Assembly: GCF_002844275.1 (NCBI RefSeq)
Contig: NZ_NXGX01000002.1
Span: forward strand, 605,979-669,978
Reading direction: 5' to 3'
DNA from: Thalassospira lohafexi
Lineage (GTDB): Bacteria; Pseudomonadota; Alphaproteobacteria; Rhodospirillales; Thalassospiraceae
Length of the DNA: 64,000 nucleotides
The first letter of the stretch is position 1. Each line of letters opens with the position of its first letter. Under the pieces are notes generated by a model. That model saw only the letters and a program-made list of their open reading frames with translations. It had not been told where the DNA came from and made no database searches. Position numbers and translations under genes: made by a program. This document shows, piece after piece, positions 33,478-42,654 of this stretch.

Positions 33478-35342
33478 TGTCCGCCCTCCAGCATCGCACG
33501 GCGCGCATCACGCCCGAAAAACAGAAACCCGCCCAGCAAACCTGCCGCGATGAGCGGTGTCAGAAATGCGGGCCAAAGCGCGATGGCAATCACAACAACC
33601 AACAAGGCCCGATCAACCCACAGGCGCCCGAAAAGCGGCTGACCACCAAGCAACGCCGGAATAGCAACCACCAGAACCAGCCCGGACAAAATCGCATTGC
33701 CCACGGCCATCGTGCCCCCACCGCCGGTCATGCCGGGATACAGAAGCAACATGAACGGCACCACATAGGTCATCGCCCCAAGGCGCACAGCCTCAACCGC
33801 GGCGGGCAACCAGTTGGTTTGCGCAATGCCCGACGCCACAAACACCGCAACACAAACAGGCGGTGTAATCACCGAGATGGTGGCAAAGTAAAAAACAAAA
33901 AGATGTGCCGTCAGCGGCTCGATCCCGACTGCAATCATGGCCGGTGCCAGAACGGCGGCAACCAGCACATAGGCCGCAGTTGTCGGCAATCCCATGCCCA
34001 TGATCATGCACACCAGACCGACAATCATCGCCACCAGAACGGTTGAATCACCGGCAATGGCAACAATCATCGAACTCAGCGTCACGCCAATCCCGGTCAT
34101 ATTGATCATAGAAACCAGTATTTGCGCCCCGGCAAGCAAGACACCAATGATCACCATGCCCTTGCCTGCATCCGTGACACCGTCAAGAATTCGGCCAAAC
34201 ATGTCGCGCACCGACAACTGCCCGATGGAGGTTGCGACAAACGCCACCAAAAGCCCGCCCATCCCGTAAAAGGCCGATGTCGCGACCGAACGGCCCATGA
34301 AAATACCAACCCCAAGACAGCCAAGGGCGGCAACAATCGGCAATACCCTGCGCAGTGCCAGAATGTCCGACCATGCCGGAAGTTCGTCTTCGGGAACAAG
34401 GGCCAGGTTCCGCCGGGTGGCAACGATATGGACGGTGACAAACACCGACAGGTAAAACAAAACAGCCGGAATAACTGCGGCAATCATCACATCGACATAG
34501 GCAATGCCAAGGATCTCGGCCATGACAAAGGCCGCCGCCCCCATGATCGGCGGGGCAATCTGCCCACCGGTCGATGCCACCGCTTCTACTGCGGCGGCAA
34601 GTGGGGCGGGATAACCAAGCCTGCGCATCATTGGAATGGTGAAATTGCCGGTGGTCGCCACATTGGCAACGGCTGAACCGGAAATCATGCCAAACAGGCC
34701 GCTGGAAATAATCGCAATCTTGGCAGCCCCACCGCGCTGACGGCCACCAAGCCGCATGGCCAGATCCATAAAGCTTTGTCCGCCACCGGTATGCAGCAAC
34801 AAGGCACCAAAAAGAACAAACGCGGCAATCACCGTGGCCGCAACCCCGGTCAGCATGCCCCAGATACCAAGGTCGCCAAGAAAGATCGTCTCGGTAACAA
34901 ACTCGACGTCAAAGCCGCGGTGTCCAAGGCTTCCGGGAAGATAGTTGCCAAGCAAGGCATACAACAAACCGGCAATAACAAGTGCAGGGAAAATTGCCCC
35001 GACCGCACGACGACCGACTTCCAGAACCGTCACGACAAGCCCAACCGTCAACGCCATATCAAGCTTGGTCGCCCATGGCAGGGTTGTCATGATTTCATCG
35101 TAGTTCACCACGATATAGCTACACGCGCTGACCGTTATCCCCGCCAGCATGAGGTCAACGACCAGACCAACCTTGCGCCAGGTCGTTCCCTGCCCCAATG
35201 GATAAAGACTAAGCCCCAGACACGTGACAAGCGCGAGAAAAACCGCCCTCTGAATCAAACTTTCAAACGGGCCTGTTGCAGCGGTATAAAAAACGAATAT
35301 CCCCACAAGCAACGCAAACCCGTCGCGGATGCGCACAGACAT
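33474..35342 (-). CDS. TRAP transporter fused permease (DctQM, TAXI type)
   Basis: 622 residues, about 16 membrane segments: a DctQ-like portion (residues about 1-130) joined to a DctM-like portion, as in the TAXI-associated TRAP systems. Markers include GLFGMISGSAVANVATTGNFTIPMMRRLGY and GGQIAPPIMGAAAFVMAEILGI, and MGLPTTAAYVLVAAVLAPAM. ATG 35342 has AGAGGAAAA upstream. Translationally coupled to the AtuA gene and 32 bases after the receptor gene. Confidence 0.94.
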   Translation of the reverse strand: MSVRIRDGFALLVGIFVFYTAATGPFESLIQRAVFLALVTCLGLSLYPLGQGTTWRKVGLVVDLMLAGITVSACSYIVVNYDEIMTTLPWATKLDMALTVGLVVTVLEVGRRAVGAIFPALVIAGLLYALLGNYLPGSLGHRGFDVEFVTETIFLGDLGIWGMLTGVAATVIAAFVLFGALLLHTGGGQSFMDLAMRLGGRQRGGAAKIAIISSGLFGMISGSAVANVATTGNFTIPMMRRLGYPAPLAAAVEAVASTGGQIAPPIMGAAAFVMAEILGIAYVDVMIAAVIPAVLFYLSVFVTVHIVATRRNLALVPEDELPAWSDILALRRVLPIVAALGCLGVGIFMGRSVATSAFYGMGGLLVAFVATSIGQLSVRDMFGRILDGVTDAGKGMVIIGVLLAGAQILVSMINMTGIGVTLSSMIVAIAGDSTVLVAMIVGLVCMIMGMGLPTTAAYVLVAAVLAPAMIAVGIEPLTAHLFVFYFATISVITPPVCVAVFVASGIAQTNWLPAAVEAVRLGAMTYVVPFMLLLYPGMTGGGGTMAVGNAILSGLVLVVAIPALLGGQPLFGRLWVDRALLVVVIAIALWPAFLTPLIAAGLLGGFLFFGRDARRAMLEGGQ

Positions 35343-35374
35343 GGCGGTTTTCCTCTAGATGCTTTGGTTTCTTA

Positions 35375-36343
35375 TTATTTGCTCGGGTCGAGATTGGCCG
35401 GGATGTCATAGCCGTTTTCGCGGAACCATTTTGCGGCCCCCGGATGCAGCGGAATGGTCGCATACTGCAAAGTCAACTCGGCCAGATTGACACCCTTCAC
35501 ACTTGCCATGGCAGCCCCCTGAACCTCGGTATCGGCCATGACAGCTTCAACGATCTTATAGGCCGCATCTTCTGACAGGTTCGCCCCCGCACCAACGCCA
35601 ACGCCAAAGCTCCAGGTCGAATACGCCGGAATGCCGTCTGAAGCACCTTCGGGAATATCCACCACCGAAACATCGGGCATCTTCTCGATCAGGGTCTGTT
35701 TCTGTGCATCGGTCAGGCTCAGAACCTTGATCGGGGTAAAGGTCGCAATATCAAGGGTTGAACTGTCAAGCTTAAGACCCGCACCCGATTTAACGTACCC
35801 GGTCACGCGGTTATCCTTGATCATGTCAACGACGTCGGTGGTTGACCCACGGACATAGTCAGACGTCAGATCAAGTGCTTCGAAAACAGCTTCGGTCGTA
35901 CTTTCCGTGGCTGATCCCTTGATCCCCGGATTAAACCGCTGACCGGAAAGATCGGCAAGACTGTTAATACCGGCATCGTCGCGCACAATGACGTTCTGCG
36001 GTGCGCCGGTATATACCCAAAGCAGGCCCAGACCGGCCATCGGTTTACCATCGAAACCCTTTGCACCTGCATGGGCATGCTGCGCAACGTTGGTGGTAAC
36101 CAGTCCAAGATCAATCTGATTGCGCTCGATCCGGCGCAGGTTATCCATCGTCGCACCCGTTTCAACAACCGATGCTTCAATGCCGTTGTCTGCATCGTTG
36201 ACCAGTTTGGCAACAGAAACAAAATACCCGTAATGCGACGAAGACGCCGAGGTTGAACCAATCAGCAACTTTTCCTGCGCAAAAGCCGGCAGCGAAAGAC
36301 CAAAGGCGAGCGCACTCGCCAAAGCAAACTTGGCAATTTTCAT
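35375..36343 (-). CDS. TAXI-type TRAP substrate-binding protein
   Basis: 322 residues with signal peptide (FALASALAFGLSLPAFA, cut near residue 22) and TAXI-family receptor sequence: EKLLIGSTSASSSHYGYFVSVAKLVND, VETGATMDNLRRIERNQIDLGLVTTNVAQHA. The first gene of the receptor-permease-AtuA-AtuA-small operon. Ligand unknown. The divergent LysR gene at 36481 is the likely regulator. Confidence 0.92.
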   Translation of the reverse strand: MKIAKFALASALAFGLSLPAFAQEKLLIGSTSASSSHYGYFVSVAKLVNDADNGIEASVVETGATMDNLRRIERNQIDLGLVTTNVAQHAHAGAKGFDGKPMAGLGLLWVYTGAPQNVIVRDDAGINSLADLSGQRFNPGIKGSATESTTEAVFEALDLTSDYVRGSTTDVVDMIKDNRVTGYVKSGAGLKLDSSTLDIATFTPIKVLSLTDAQKQTLIEKMPDVSVVDIPEGASDGIPAYSTWSFGVGVGAGANLSEDAAYKIVEAVMADTEVQGAAMASVKGVNLAELTLQYATIPLHPGAAKWFRENGYDIPANLDPSK

Positions 36344-36358
36344 AGTGTATTCCTCCCT

Positions 36359-36374
36359 ATGCCTGTTCAGGCAT
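36359..36374. promoter_or_regulatory. palindrome in TAXI-LysR gap
   Basis: ATGCCTG TT CAGGCAT, perfect 7-bp arms, 16 bases before the TAXI receptor ATG. Possible operator or leader hairpin. Confidence 0.35.
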
Positions 36375-36473
36375 GTTTTACGTCCCGCCAGCGACTTTAT
36401 ACATTCGTTATTCTTGGCGGACAGAAAGTGTGGATCAGATTTTTTATTGCAGGAAGATCAAATAGTGAGATAA

Positions 36474-36494
36474 TTGATGCATGAAACGCATCAA
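36474..36494. promoter_or_regulatory. inverted repeat over LysR start codon
   Basis: TTGATGC-7-GCATCAA encloses the ATG at 36481. It has the size of a LysR-type box and could mediate autoregulation, or fold in the mRNA and limit initiation. Confidence 0.4.
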
Positions 36495-37434
36495 TCTTGA
36501 TACAGACGAACTCCGCTCTTTCTGCATTTTGGCAGAAACCGGCAGTTTTCGTCAGGCCGCTCAACGTCTTGGTGTTTCTGGCTCAACGCTCAGCCGACAG
36601 ATCAGTCGCCTTGAAGACCGCACGCAGGCACGTCTGTTTGACCGCGATACCCGAAATGTTGCCCTTACCGATCAGGGCCAAACCTTCCTCAGGCTCGCCG
36701 AACGTGTCCTAAACACCACAGAATCTGCTCTGGCAGAGTTCGACACCTATCTCAATACCCGACGTGGAAAACTGACAATTGCGGGATTGCCGTCTGTGAC
36801 CGCCGGACTTTTGCCGCCCTTGATTTCCGACTTTATGGATGCCCACCCCAATGTCGATGTCCAACTCAACGACATGTTGTCCGAAGGTGTCCTGCGTGAA
36901 GTTGAAATGGGCCGGGCCGACCTTGGCTTTACCGCCGGTGTGGTTGAAAACAGTGACAATCTTTCATTTCAGCGCCTTCTCAGCGACAAGTTCATTGCCG
37001 TCGGCGCGCCCGACAGCTTTCTAAAAGAAAACCGCACCTACCACTGGGAAGAAATCCTCTCACAGCCGATGGTCGCAATGTCACGCGAAACAAGTGTGCG
37101 CGCATTGATTGATGCGGCCTGTGCCCAGAATAACCTGCTGTTTCACCCCCGGTTTGAGGTCGCCCATCTGGCCACTGCCGGTGCGCTTGTGTCACAGGGT
37201 CTATGCATCACCGCACTGCCTTCCTTGACCTTGCCGGTCCTTGGTCGGTCACCCCTGATCTTCAGGCCGCTTGAAAGCCCGGTTCTGCTGCGTCAAATTG
37301 GCTTGATCTGGCGATCAGGCCGGACGCTGCCACCGGCCGCACAAGCCTTCCTCAATCTGGTCCGAAGCCGTAATCTAAGCGCCCTGGCCCCCAACTCGAC
37401 CATTGAAAACACCATTTTATCGCCAACATCATAG
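36481..37434 (+). CDS. LysR-family transcriptional regulator
   Basis: 317 residues. HTH at LRSFCILAETGSFRQAAQRLGVSGSTLSRQISRLEDRTQARLFDRDTR, then a typical effector domain (LTIAGLPSVTAGLLPPLISDFMDAHPNVDVQL). Divergent from the TAXI-TRAP/AtuA operon, so probably its activator. No strong ribosome site precedes ATG 36481; an AGGA lies about 26 bases upstream, so initiation may be weak. Ligand unknown. Confidence 0.9.
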   Translation: MKRINLDTDELRSFCILAETGSFRQAAQRLGVSGSTLSRQISRLEDRTQARLFDRDTRNVALTDQGQTFLRLAERVLNTTESALAEFDTYLNTRRGKLTIAGLPSVTAGLLPPLISDFMDAHPNVDVQLNDMLSEGVLREVEMGRADLGFTAGVVENSDNLSFQRLLSDKFIAVGAPDSFLKENRTYHWEEILSQPMVAMSRETSVRALIDAACAQNNLLFHPRFEVAHLATAGALVSQGLCITALPSLTLPVLGRSPLIFRPLESPVLLRQIGLIWRSGRTLPPAAQAFLNLVRSRNLSALAPNSTIENTILSPTS

Positions 37435-37640
37435 CAGTACCCGCAATGTGGAAGCCCACATCACCGCACTGTTTTGACATTCAGGTGAATGGATGTTTGC
37501 CTGTCGGGCCACAACCCAAAGGCGACCCGATCCACGTTCTTTGATGATTATGCTTTTGTTACCATTCAAAGGCTGGTCAAGGGCCGCTCCCTATGCTAGC
37601 AAGCAGCACACCATATCATAACGCTTCAGGACCGGAATTT

Positions 37641-38177
37641 ATGGCCGATTACGATGTCAAGCCGCTGATAACGGCGGACGAAATTGCCACCAAGATTGAT
37701 GCACTTGCCGCCCGGATCAATGAAAGCTTCAAAGACACCGAAAAGCTGATTGTTGTTGGCTTGTTGCGCGGGTCTTTTGTTTTCATTGCCGATCTGGCCC
37801 GCAAACTGACCGTCCCGGTCGAAGTTGATTTCATGGTCGCGTCAAGTTATGGCGACAGCACCGAAAGCTCGCGCAATGTGCGCATCATCAAGGATCTTGA
37901 TGGTCAAATCCGGGGCAAGGATGTGCTTCTGGTCGAAGACATCATTGATACCGGCTATACGCTTTCCGAAGTTGTCCGCCTGCTCAATACCCGCGATCCC
38001 AACCGTCTGGAAATCTGCACGCTTTTGAATAAGCCGTCGCGCCGCGAAGTCGAAATTCCGATTGGCTTCTGTGGTTTTGATATTCCCGATGAATTCGTGG
38101 TTGGCTATGGCATTGACTATGCCCAGAACAACCGCAACCTGCCCTATATCGGCACGGTGCATTTCCACGGCGAATAA
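37641..38177 (+). CDS. hpt: hypoxanthine phosphoribosyltransferase
   Basis: Purine-salvage enzyme: hypoxanthine (or guanine) plus PRPP to IMP (or GMP). 178 residues; PRPP loop [14 protein letters not shown] around residue 90 and the flexible loop [12 protein letters not shown] are diagnostic. ATG 37641 gives the usual N-terminus; the frame is open to 37593. Followed by a terminator. Unrelated to neighbouring genes. Confidence 0.94.
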   Translation: MADYDVKPLITADEIATKIDALAARINESFKDTEKLIVVGLLRGSFVFIADLARKLTVPVEVDFMVASSYGDSTESSRNVRIIKDLDGQIRGKDVLLVEDIIDTGYTLSEVVRLLNTRDPNRLEICTLLNKPSRREVEIPIGFCGFDIPDEFVVGYGIDYAQNNRNLPYIGTVHFHGE

Positions 38178-38208
38178 GCCGGAAGAACGTCCAAAGACTT
38201 AAAAAAAT

Positions 38209-38239
38209 GGCGGGAAGCTGATGCTATCCCGCCGTTTTT
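38209..38239. terminator. terminator between hpt and DUF1469-like gene
   Basis: Stem GGCGGGA (38209-38215) / TCCCGCC (38227-38233) followed by GTTTTTG, with an A-run on the other side. It overlaps the end of the convergent gene. Confidence 0.7.
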
Positions 38240-38721
38240 GTATCTTCATCCGGGTCGGTATCTTGCACCGGCTTGGACATTGGCCTGTCAAACACGCCCA
38301 GCGCCTCCAGATCCGTCATCATCTGATCGAACCCGGTTTGCATGTGGGGCTTGTTGCCCTGCCCGGTCGCAAAGCCGGTTGTCGCCGCATGGAGCAAAAG
38401 ATCAAACAACACGTCGTCTTCGGTGCGCCCCGCTTTTTGCGGTGCGTCGGCTGTCTGTTTGGCAATGCCTTCACCCGGATCGCGTTGCGCCATAATCGCA
38501 AGCCCGACCAGTGCGATGACGATCAAACCGCCGCCAAAGGCAACGGCTGCGGCAATCGCACCAAATTTTGCCGCCACGGCCATAAAGGCCGCTGCCAGCA
38601 AAAAGCCGATCCCGATCAGAAAGGTAAGCCCGATCACGGCAAAAACCGCAAGCCTTGCGGCTGCGGCCTTTGCCAGATCAGTTATCAGATCGGTCAGTTT
38701 ATCAATTAACTGATCGATCAT
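38224..38721 (-). CDS. holin-superfamily-like membrane protein
   Basis: 165 residues with two long membrane segments (LAVFAVIGLTFLIGIGFLLAAAFMAV and IAAAVAFGGGLIVIALVGLAIM), an amphipathic N-terminus and an acidic Cys-free tail ending DPDEDTKTAG. This pattern fits the DUF1469/phage holin superfamily III group, whose chromosomal members are of unknown role. It overlaps the upstream DUF883 gene by 4 bases; such pairs are common in proteobacteria. Confidence 0.7.
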   Translation of the reverse strand: MIDQLIDKLTDLITDLAKAAAARLAVFAVIGLTFLIGIGFLLAAAFMAVAAKFGAIAAAVAFGGGLIVIALVGLAIMAQRDPGEGIAKQTADAPQKAGRTEDDVLFDLLLHAATTGFATGQGNKPHMQTGFDQMMTDLEALGVFDRPMSKPVQDTDPDEDTKTAG

Positions 38722-39011
38722 TTCTGAAGCAGACGACCAATCAGCATGCCCACACCAAATGTCAGTGCGACAGAGGCCAGCGGACGGTCGCGGACATGAT
38801 CCACGGCTGCGTCGCGCGCATGATCAAACTGGTCACGCGCCTGACCGGACACCTCGCGGATGCGTTCTGCTGCGGCCTGCGTTCGGCTATGTGCCGCATC
38901 GCTCCCCATCGTCTTCAGGGTCTTGGTCACTTCAGCCAGATCTTTGCGAAGTGCATCGACATCGGCCTGAAGTTTGGCATTCTCAGCAGTCGTCTCGGTC
39001 TTGGTCACCAT
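38718..39011 (-). CDS. DUF883 (ElaB/YqjD-like) membrane-anchored protein
   Basis: About 97 residues: a long amphipathic helix (KLQADVDALRKDLAEVTKTLKTM to ARDQFDHARDAAVDHV) and a C-terminal membrane segment (DRPLASVALTFGVGMLIGRLLQ). ElaB/YqjD relatives are stationary-phase inner-membrane proteins that associate with ribosomes in E. coli (family knowledge). ATG 39011 with AGGAGAAAA upstream is chosen over 39044. Confidence 0.8.
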   Translation of the reverse strand: MVTKTETTAENAKLQADVDALRKDLAEVTKTLKTMGSDAAHSRTQAAAERIREVSGQARDQFDHARDAAVDHVRDRPLASVALTFGVGMLIGRLLQK

Positions 39012-39159
39012 GGTTTTCTCCTGTTGTCTTGAAAACAGCAACACACACCTAACGTGCTAGCCCGCCAATCAGTTCCACACTGAATTGTGATATTTTGTGG
39101 GCAATGATGAAAACCGGCCTGTACATTTCATCAATCACGCAGAAATCCGCGCCATACAA

Positions 39160-39190
39160 TGACAAAACGGCCCGCGTGGGAGGCGGGCCG
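39160..39190 (-). terminator. terminator after pobA
   Basis: Perfect 8-bp G+C-rich stem CGGCCCGC / GCGGGCCG (39168-39175, 39183-39190) followed on the minus strand by TTTTGTC. Ends pobA transcription 78 bases past its stop. Confidence 0.75.
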
Positions 39191-39267
39191 TTGTTCCCTA
39201 TCGGAAATTCTGGGCGGAATGGAGCATATGAATGCCCCTCGGGGGTGGGTATCCCCGTTACGTTGGG

Positions 39268-40434
39268 TCAGTAAGGCAAACCAACGTAATTTTCCGACAG
39301 GGTGGTTAATCCTGCTTTTGACGACAGGATATATTGTAATTCGGCCTCACGAATGCGGCCTTCAAACTGGTTATGATCATCAAAGGTATGCAGCATCGAG
39401 GTCATCCACCACGAAAACCGCTCTGCCTTCCAGACACGTGCTAAAGCCGTATCGGAATAGGTATCAAGCAGATCAGATCGATTGTTCTTGTATTTCGCAA
39501 TCAGCGCTTCTGACAGGTAATGCACGTCACTCGCCGCCAGGTTCAGCCCCTTGGCCCCGGTTGGCGGCACGATATGGGCCGCATCACCCGCAAGGAAAAG
39601 CCGCCCGTGTTGCATCGGTTCGGCGACAAAGCTGCGCAGTGGCGCGATGCTTTTTTCAAACACCTCCCCCTCATTGACCAGTTCGGCGTCTTCTTCGCCA
39701 AGCCGGGTGCGCAGCTCGTCCCAGAAACGGTCATCGGACCAGTCTTCGATCTTGTCAGAACTTGGCACCTGCACATAATGGCGCACCACCGTTTCTGATC
39801 GCATCGAACACAGCGCAAACCCACGGTCATGCTTGGCATAGATCAGCTCATCGGCCACCGGTTTAGCATGCGCCAGAATACCCAGCCAGCCAAACGGATA
39901 AACTTTTTCAAGCTCTTTCACACCCGGCATCGTTTTGCGGCCAACACCATGGAACCCGTCGCACGCCGCAACGTAATCACACGTCATCTCGACCATATTG
40001 CCGTCTTTAACGTACCGGACACACGGCTTGTCGCCGTCGATATCCTGCAGGCTGACGTCTTCTGCTTCAAAAACAATCTCGCCGCCATGGGCAAGGCGTG
40101 CGGCAATCAGGTCCTTGGTGACTTCGGTCTGGCCATAGACCATCACCGTTGACCCACCGGTCAGTTCTTCGATGTTCACATGGGTGCGCTTGCCGTTCAG
40201 GCTGATGTAAATGCCGCCGTGGATGATGCCTTCTTTTTTCATCCGCGCATCAACGCCAACCCGTTCCATCAGGCCAACCGTCCCCATTTCCAGAACGCCC
40301 GCACGAATGCGGCCTTCGACATAGTCGCGGCTTTTGCGTTCAAGGATCACCGATGAAATGCCCTGCACATGCAACAGATGCGACAACAGCAACCCGGCCG
40401 GGCCGGACCCGATAATGATAACAGGAACATGCAT
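39268..40434 (-). CDS. pobA: 4-hydroxybenzoate 3-monooxygenase
   Basis: FAD monooxygenase that converts 4-hydroxybenzoate to protocatechuate, feeding PcaHG. 388 residues. FAD motifs: IIGSGPAGLLLSHLLHVQGI (N-terminal GxGxxG), RIRAGVLEMGTVGLMERVGV, and LFLAGDAAHIVPPTGAKGLN near residue 280. Substrate region around residue 200 reads like PobA. Monocistronic; the pca genes lie 22-27 kb away. Upstream direct repeats (40535-40566) suggest AraC-type control. Confidence 0.95.
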   Translation of the reverse strand: MHVPVIIIGSGPAGLLLSHLLHVQGISSVILERKSRDYVEGRIRAGVLEMGTVGLMERVGVDARMKKEGIIHGGIYISLNGKRTHVNIEELTGGSTVMVYGQTEVTKDLIAARLAHGGEIVFEAEDVSLQDIDGDKPCVRYVKDGNMVEMTCDYVAACDGFHGVGRKTMPGVKELEKVYPFGWLGILAHAKPVADELIYAKHDRGFALCSMRSETVVRHYVQVPSSDKIEDWSDDRFWDELRTRLGEEDAELVNEGEVFEKSIAPLRSFVAEPMQHGRLFLAGDAAHIVPPTGAKGLNLAASDVHYLSEALIAKYKNNRSDLLDTYSDTALARVWKAERFSWWMTSMLHTFDDHNQFEGRIREAELQYILSSKAGLTTLSENYVGLPY

Positions 40435-40534
40435 GGCGATTTCCTCACAAGATCATTGTTTTTCTGTTCCTGCTTGAATGGAACAAGAACAATTCTATTG
40501 CGGAAATACTACGCCTGTTGGCCAGCGGGCAGAA

Positions 40535-40566
40535 TGGACAAACCGGGATAATAATTGGACAAATCG
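40535..40566. promoter_or_regulatory. direct repeats upstream of pobA (AraC-type site)
   Basis: TGGACAAACCG (40535-40545) and TGGACAAATCG (40556-40566), same orientation, 21 bp apart (two helical turns), as for AraC-family activators. They lie about 100 bases before the pobA start. The PobR-like gene at 17411 is the candidate binder. A nearby GTTC-9-GGAAC inverted repeat lies at about 40465-40485. Confidence 0.55.
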
Positions 40567-40656
40567 AACATCTATGACGCCGAAGTTATACGTCACAGCC
40601 AAAATGGTTTCACACCGGACCAACGTCCCGATTTGCAACACAACATCACCAACCGG

Positions 40657-41475
40657 TCATCTGTCGCCTGTTGATGGGGTCGGCACTGACGCAAGACATG
40701 CATGCCATTTCTGGCACAGTTCCAGCCCCTGATCGGACGCCATATAACGGTCGAATTCTTCCCAAAGCCGTTTGCCATCAGGATGTTGCCGTGAAAACAG
40801 GATAAACATGTCGTCTGTTTTTATCGGTTCTGACGCACCGTAAAGCGTGGCGGCCTCTGCCCCAAGGAACTCCACCATATCCGAACGCCCGACTTGTTCT
40901 TCTTCAACAAAGACATCCGCCCGCCCGGCATTGAGGAACCGCCACGCGGATTCCGGGTTGGTGACGATATCGGCATCAATCCCCAGCCGTTGATAGGCTT
41001 GCTCATACCAATAAGACCCCACGCCAACCGGACGCAGGCCAAGTGTCGCGATATCGCGAAGGGATGAAATATCCAACCCGCCTGGAAACCGTGATTTTTT
41101 GTAAAACACCTTTTGATAGGCGCGCGCAATCGGGTGATCGGGAATGTAAAACGCCTCGGCCCGGTCCGCCGTCGACAGCCATGAAAATGTCCCGACATAA
41201 TCGCCTTGCCGGGTCTGCTCAGACGCACGCTGCCACGGCAGGAATTCAAGACGAACCCGATATCCCATGGCCCTGAAAACATCCATCACCCGCTTGGAAT
41301 GAATACCGAAATTTTCGATATTTTCGCCAATCATCGGGGCCCATTCCCCCACAGCGAAAACAACCTCAGACGCCAAGGCGGACGCAGGCTTGCCATCTTC
41401 GGCGCGAACACCCTGTGTCGCACTGCAAAGGCTCCCGGCACACATCACGACAGCCAGAAGCCAGCGTCTCAACAT
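40657..41475 (-). CDS. periplasmic binding protein, transporter substrate-binding domain
   Basis: About 273 residues, exported (signal segment RRWLLAVVMCAGSLCSATQG, cut after VRA near residue 24 of the chosen start), with a PBPb-type fold: EVVFAVGEWAPMIGENIENFGIHSKRVMDVFRAMGYRVRLEFLPWQRA. Such single-domain receptors, without permease genes, act as sensors or are orphan receptors. ATG 41475 or 41478 is chosen over 41535. Ligand unknown. No permease is nearby. Confidence 0.75.
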   Translation of the reverse strand: MLRRWLLAVVMCAGSLCSATQGVRAEDGKPASALASEVVFAVGEWAPMIGENIENFGIHSKRVMDVFRAMGYRVRLEFLPWQRASEQTRQGDYVGTFSWLSTADRAEAFYIPDHPIARAYQKVFYKKSRFPGGLDISSLRDIATLGLRPVGVGSYWYEQAYQRLGIDADIVTNPESAWRFLNAGRADVFVEEEQVGRSDMVEFLGAEAATLYGASEPIKTDDMFILFSRQHPDGKRLWEEFDRYMASDQGLELCQKWHACLASVPTPSTGDR

Positions 41476-41790
41476 CATCAATGGTCCCCAACTGTTATGG
41501 CATTTATCTCCGCCCCGACTGGGTGTGGCCTGCACCGTCTTGACACCTCATGATATGGATGGATCTTATAAAACATATGGGTCTTGGTCTGGGCATTTTA
41601 AAGCCAGCAGAACCACCATGCCAACACATGCGCCCCATCGCAATACGCATTATTTTTCATCAAAACAACATCTTGCATAAAATTTAACCTTGCGACTGTC
41701 GCCCTGCCACAATCGCTGTGCTAAGCTCTCTTTCTGACCGTCCGTTAACGGTCACCCGACAGTTTGAAAAAACCGCAACAGAACGGGACG

Positions 41791-42654
41791 ATGCAACAAA
41801 CACGCACCATCGCCATCTTTACCGATCTTGACGGCACCCTGCTTGATCATGACGACTATCGCTGGGATGCGGCCCGCCCGGCCATAGAACGCATAAGATC
41901 GCTCTCGATCCCCTTGATCGCCGTGTCGTCAAAAACCCTTGCCGAACTTGACCATATTCAGATGAATTACGGCCTGTTTGACGGCTTGATTGGCGAAAAT
42001 GGCGGGGTCATCTCACTGGATGGCGAAGTTGAACAACCCGGTCCATCATCGCAAACCATTGATTCCGCCCGCGACGCAATCATCGCCGCCGTGAATGTCC
42101 CATTGGGCAGCTTTCGCACCGTCCCGCCAGAAATGATTGCGACAGAAACCGGACTGACGCTTGATGATGCCATCCGGGCCGGGCAACGCCATTGCTCCGA
42201 CCCGTTGATCTGGCAACCAAGCGAACAGGACATTGAAATCGCGACTGACATCGCCAGCCAATTTTCGCTAAAACTGGTCAAAGGCGGTCGGTTCCATACC
42301 CTGTGTGGCCCGTCAAACAAGGGGGCCGCGATGAAACGAATGCTTGAACGCCTTGTCGTCTCGGGAAGACTGGGTGCTGGCGATGGAGATGGCGCCGGAG
42401 ACACCCACGCCACCAAAACCGCCATCACCACAATTGCGCTGGGTGATTCCGCCAATGACATCCCGATGCTGGCCGCGGCCGATATTGCGGTACAAATCCC
42501 ACCCAAGCGCGGCATCCGCTCCGAACCGCTTTTGACACATTCCGACCTTCGGATTGCGCCCTATCCCGGCCCGGAAGGCTGGAACGCCGCGCTGCAGTCC
42601 ATTCTTGATCAAATCATCAATACCAATAAGAAAAGCGAGGTACTTCATGGCTGA
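41791..42654 (+). CDS. HAD-IIB phosphatase, mannosyl/glucosyl-3-phosphoglycerate phosphatase-like
   Basis: 287 residues. HAD motif I FTDLDGTLLDHDD, motif II SSKTLAEL, and motif IV GDSANDIPML match the mannosyl-3-phosphoglycerate phosphatase family. Expected reaction: removes phosphate from a glycosyl-3-phosphoglycerate to give glycosylglycerate. The frame is open from TTG 41764, but ATG 41791 is preferred. It overlaps the glycosyltransferase by 8 bases, the usual partner arrangement. Confidence 0.82.
   Translation: MQQTRTIAIFTDLDGTLLDHDDYRWDAARPAIERIRSLSIPLIAVSSKTLAELDHIQMNYGLFDGLIGENGGVISLDGEVEQPGPSSQTIDSARDAIIAAVNVPLGSFRTVPPEMIATETGLTLDDAIRAGQRHCSDPLIWQPSEQDIEIATDIASQFSLKLVKGGRFHTLCGPSNKGAAMKRMLERLVVSGRLGAGDGDGAGDTHATKTAITTIALGDSANDIPMLAAADIAVQIPPKRGIRSEPLLTHSDLRIAPYPGPEGWNAALQSILDQIINTNKKSEVLHG

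Noticed and set aside
38221..38709. Plus-strand frame opposite the holin-like gene
   Set aside because: The opposite strand encodes a hydrophobic protein with a coupled neighbour; the plus-strand product is Arg/His/Cys-rich nonsense.
39159..39677. Plus-strand open frame over the pobA end
   Set aside because: It begins in the terminator hairpin and is antisense to pobA.
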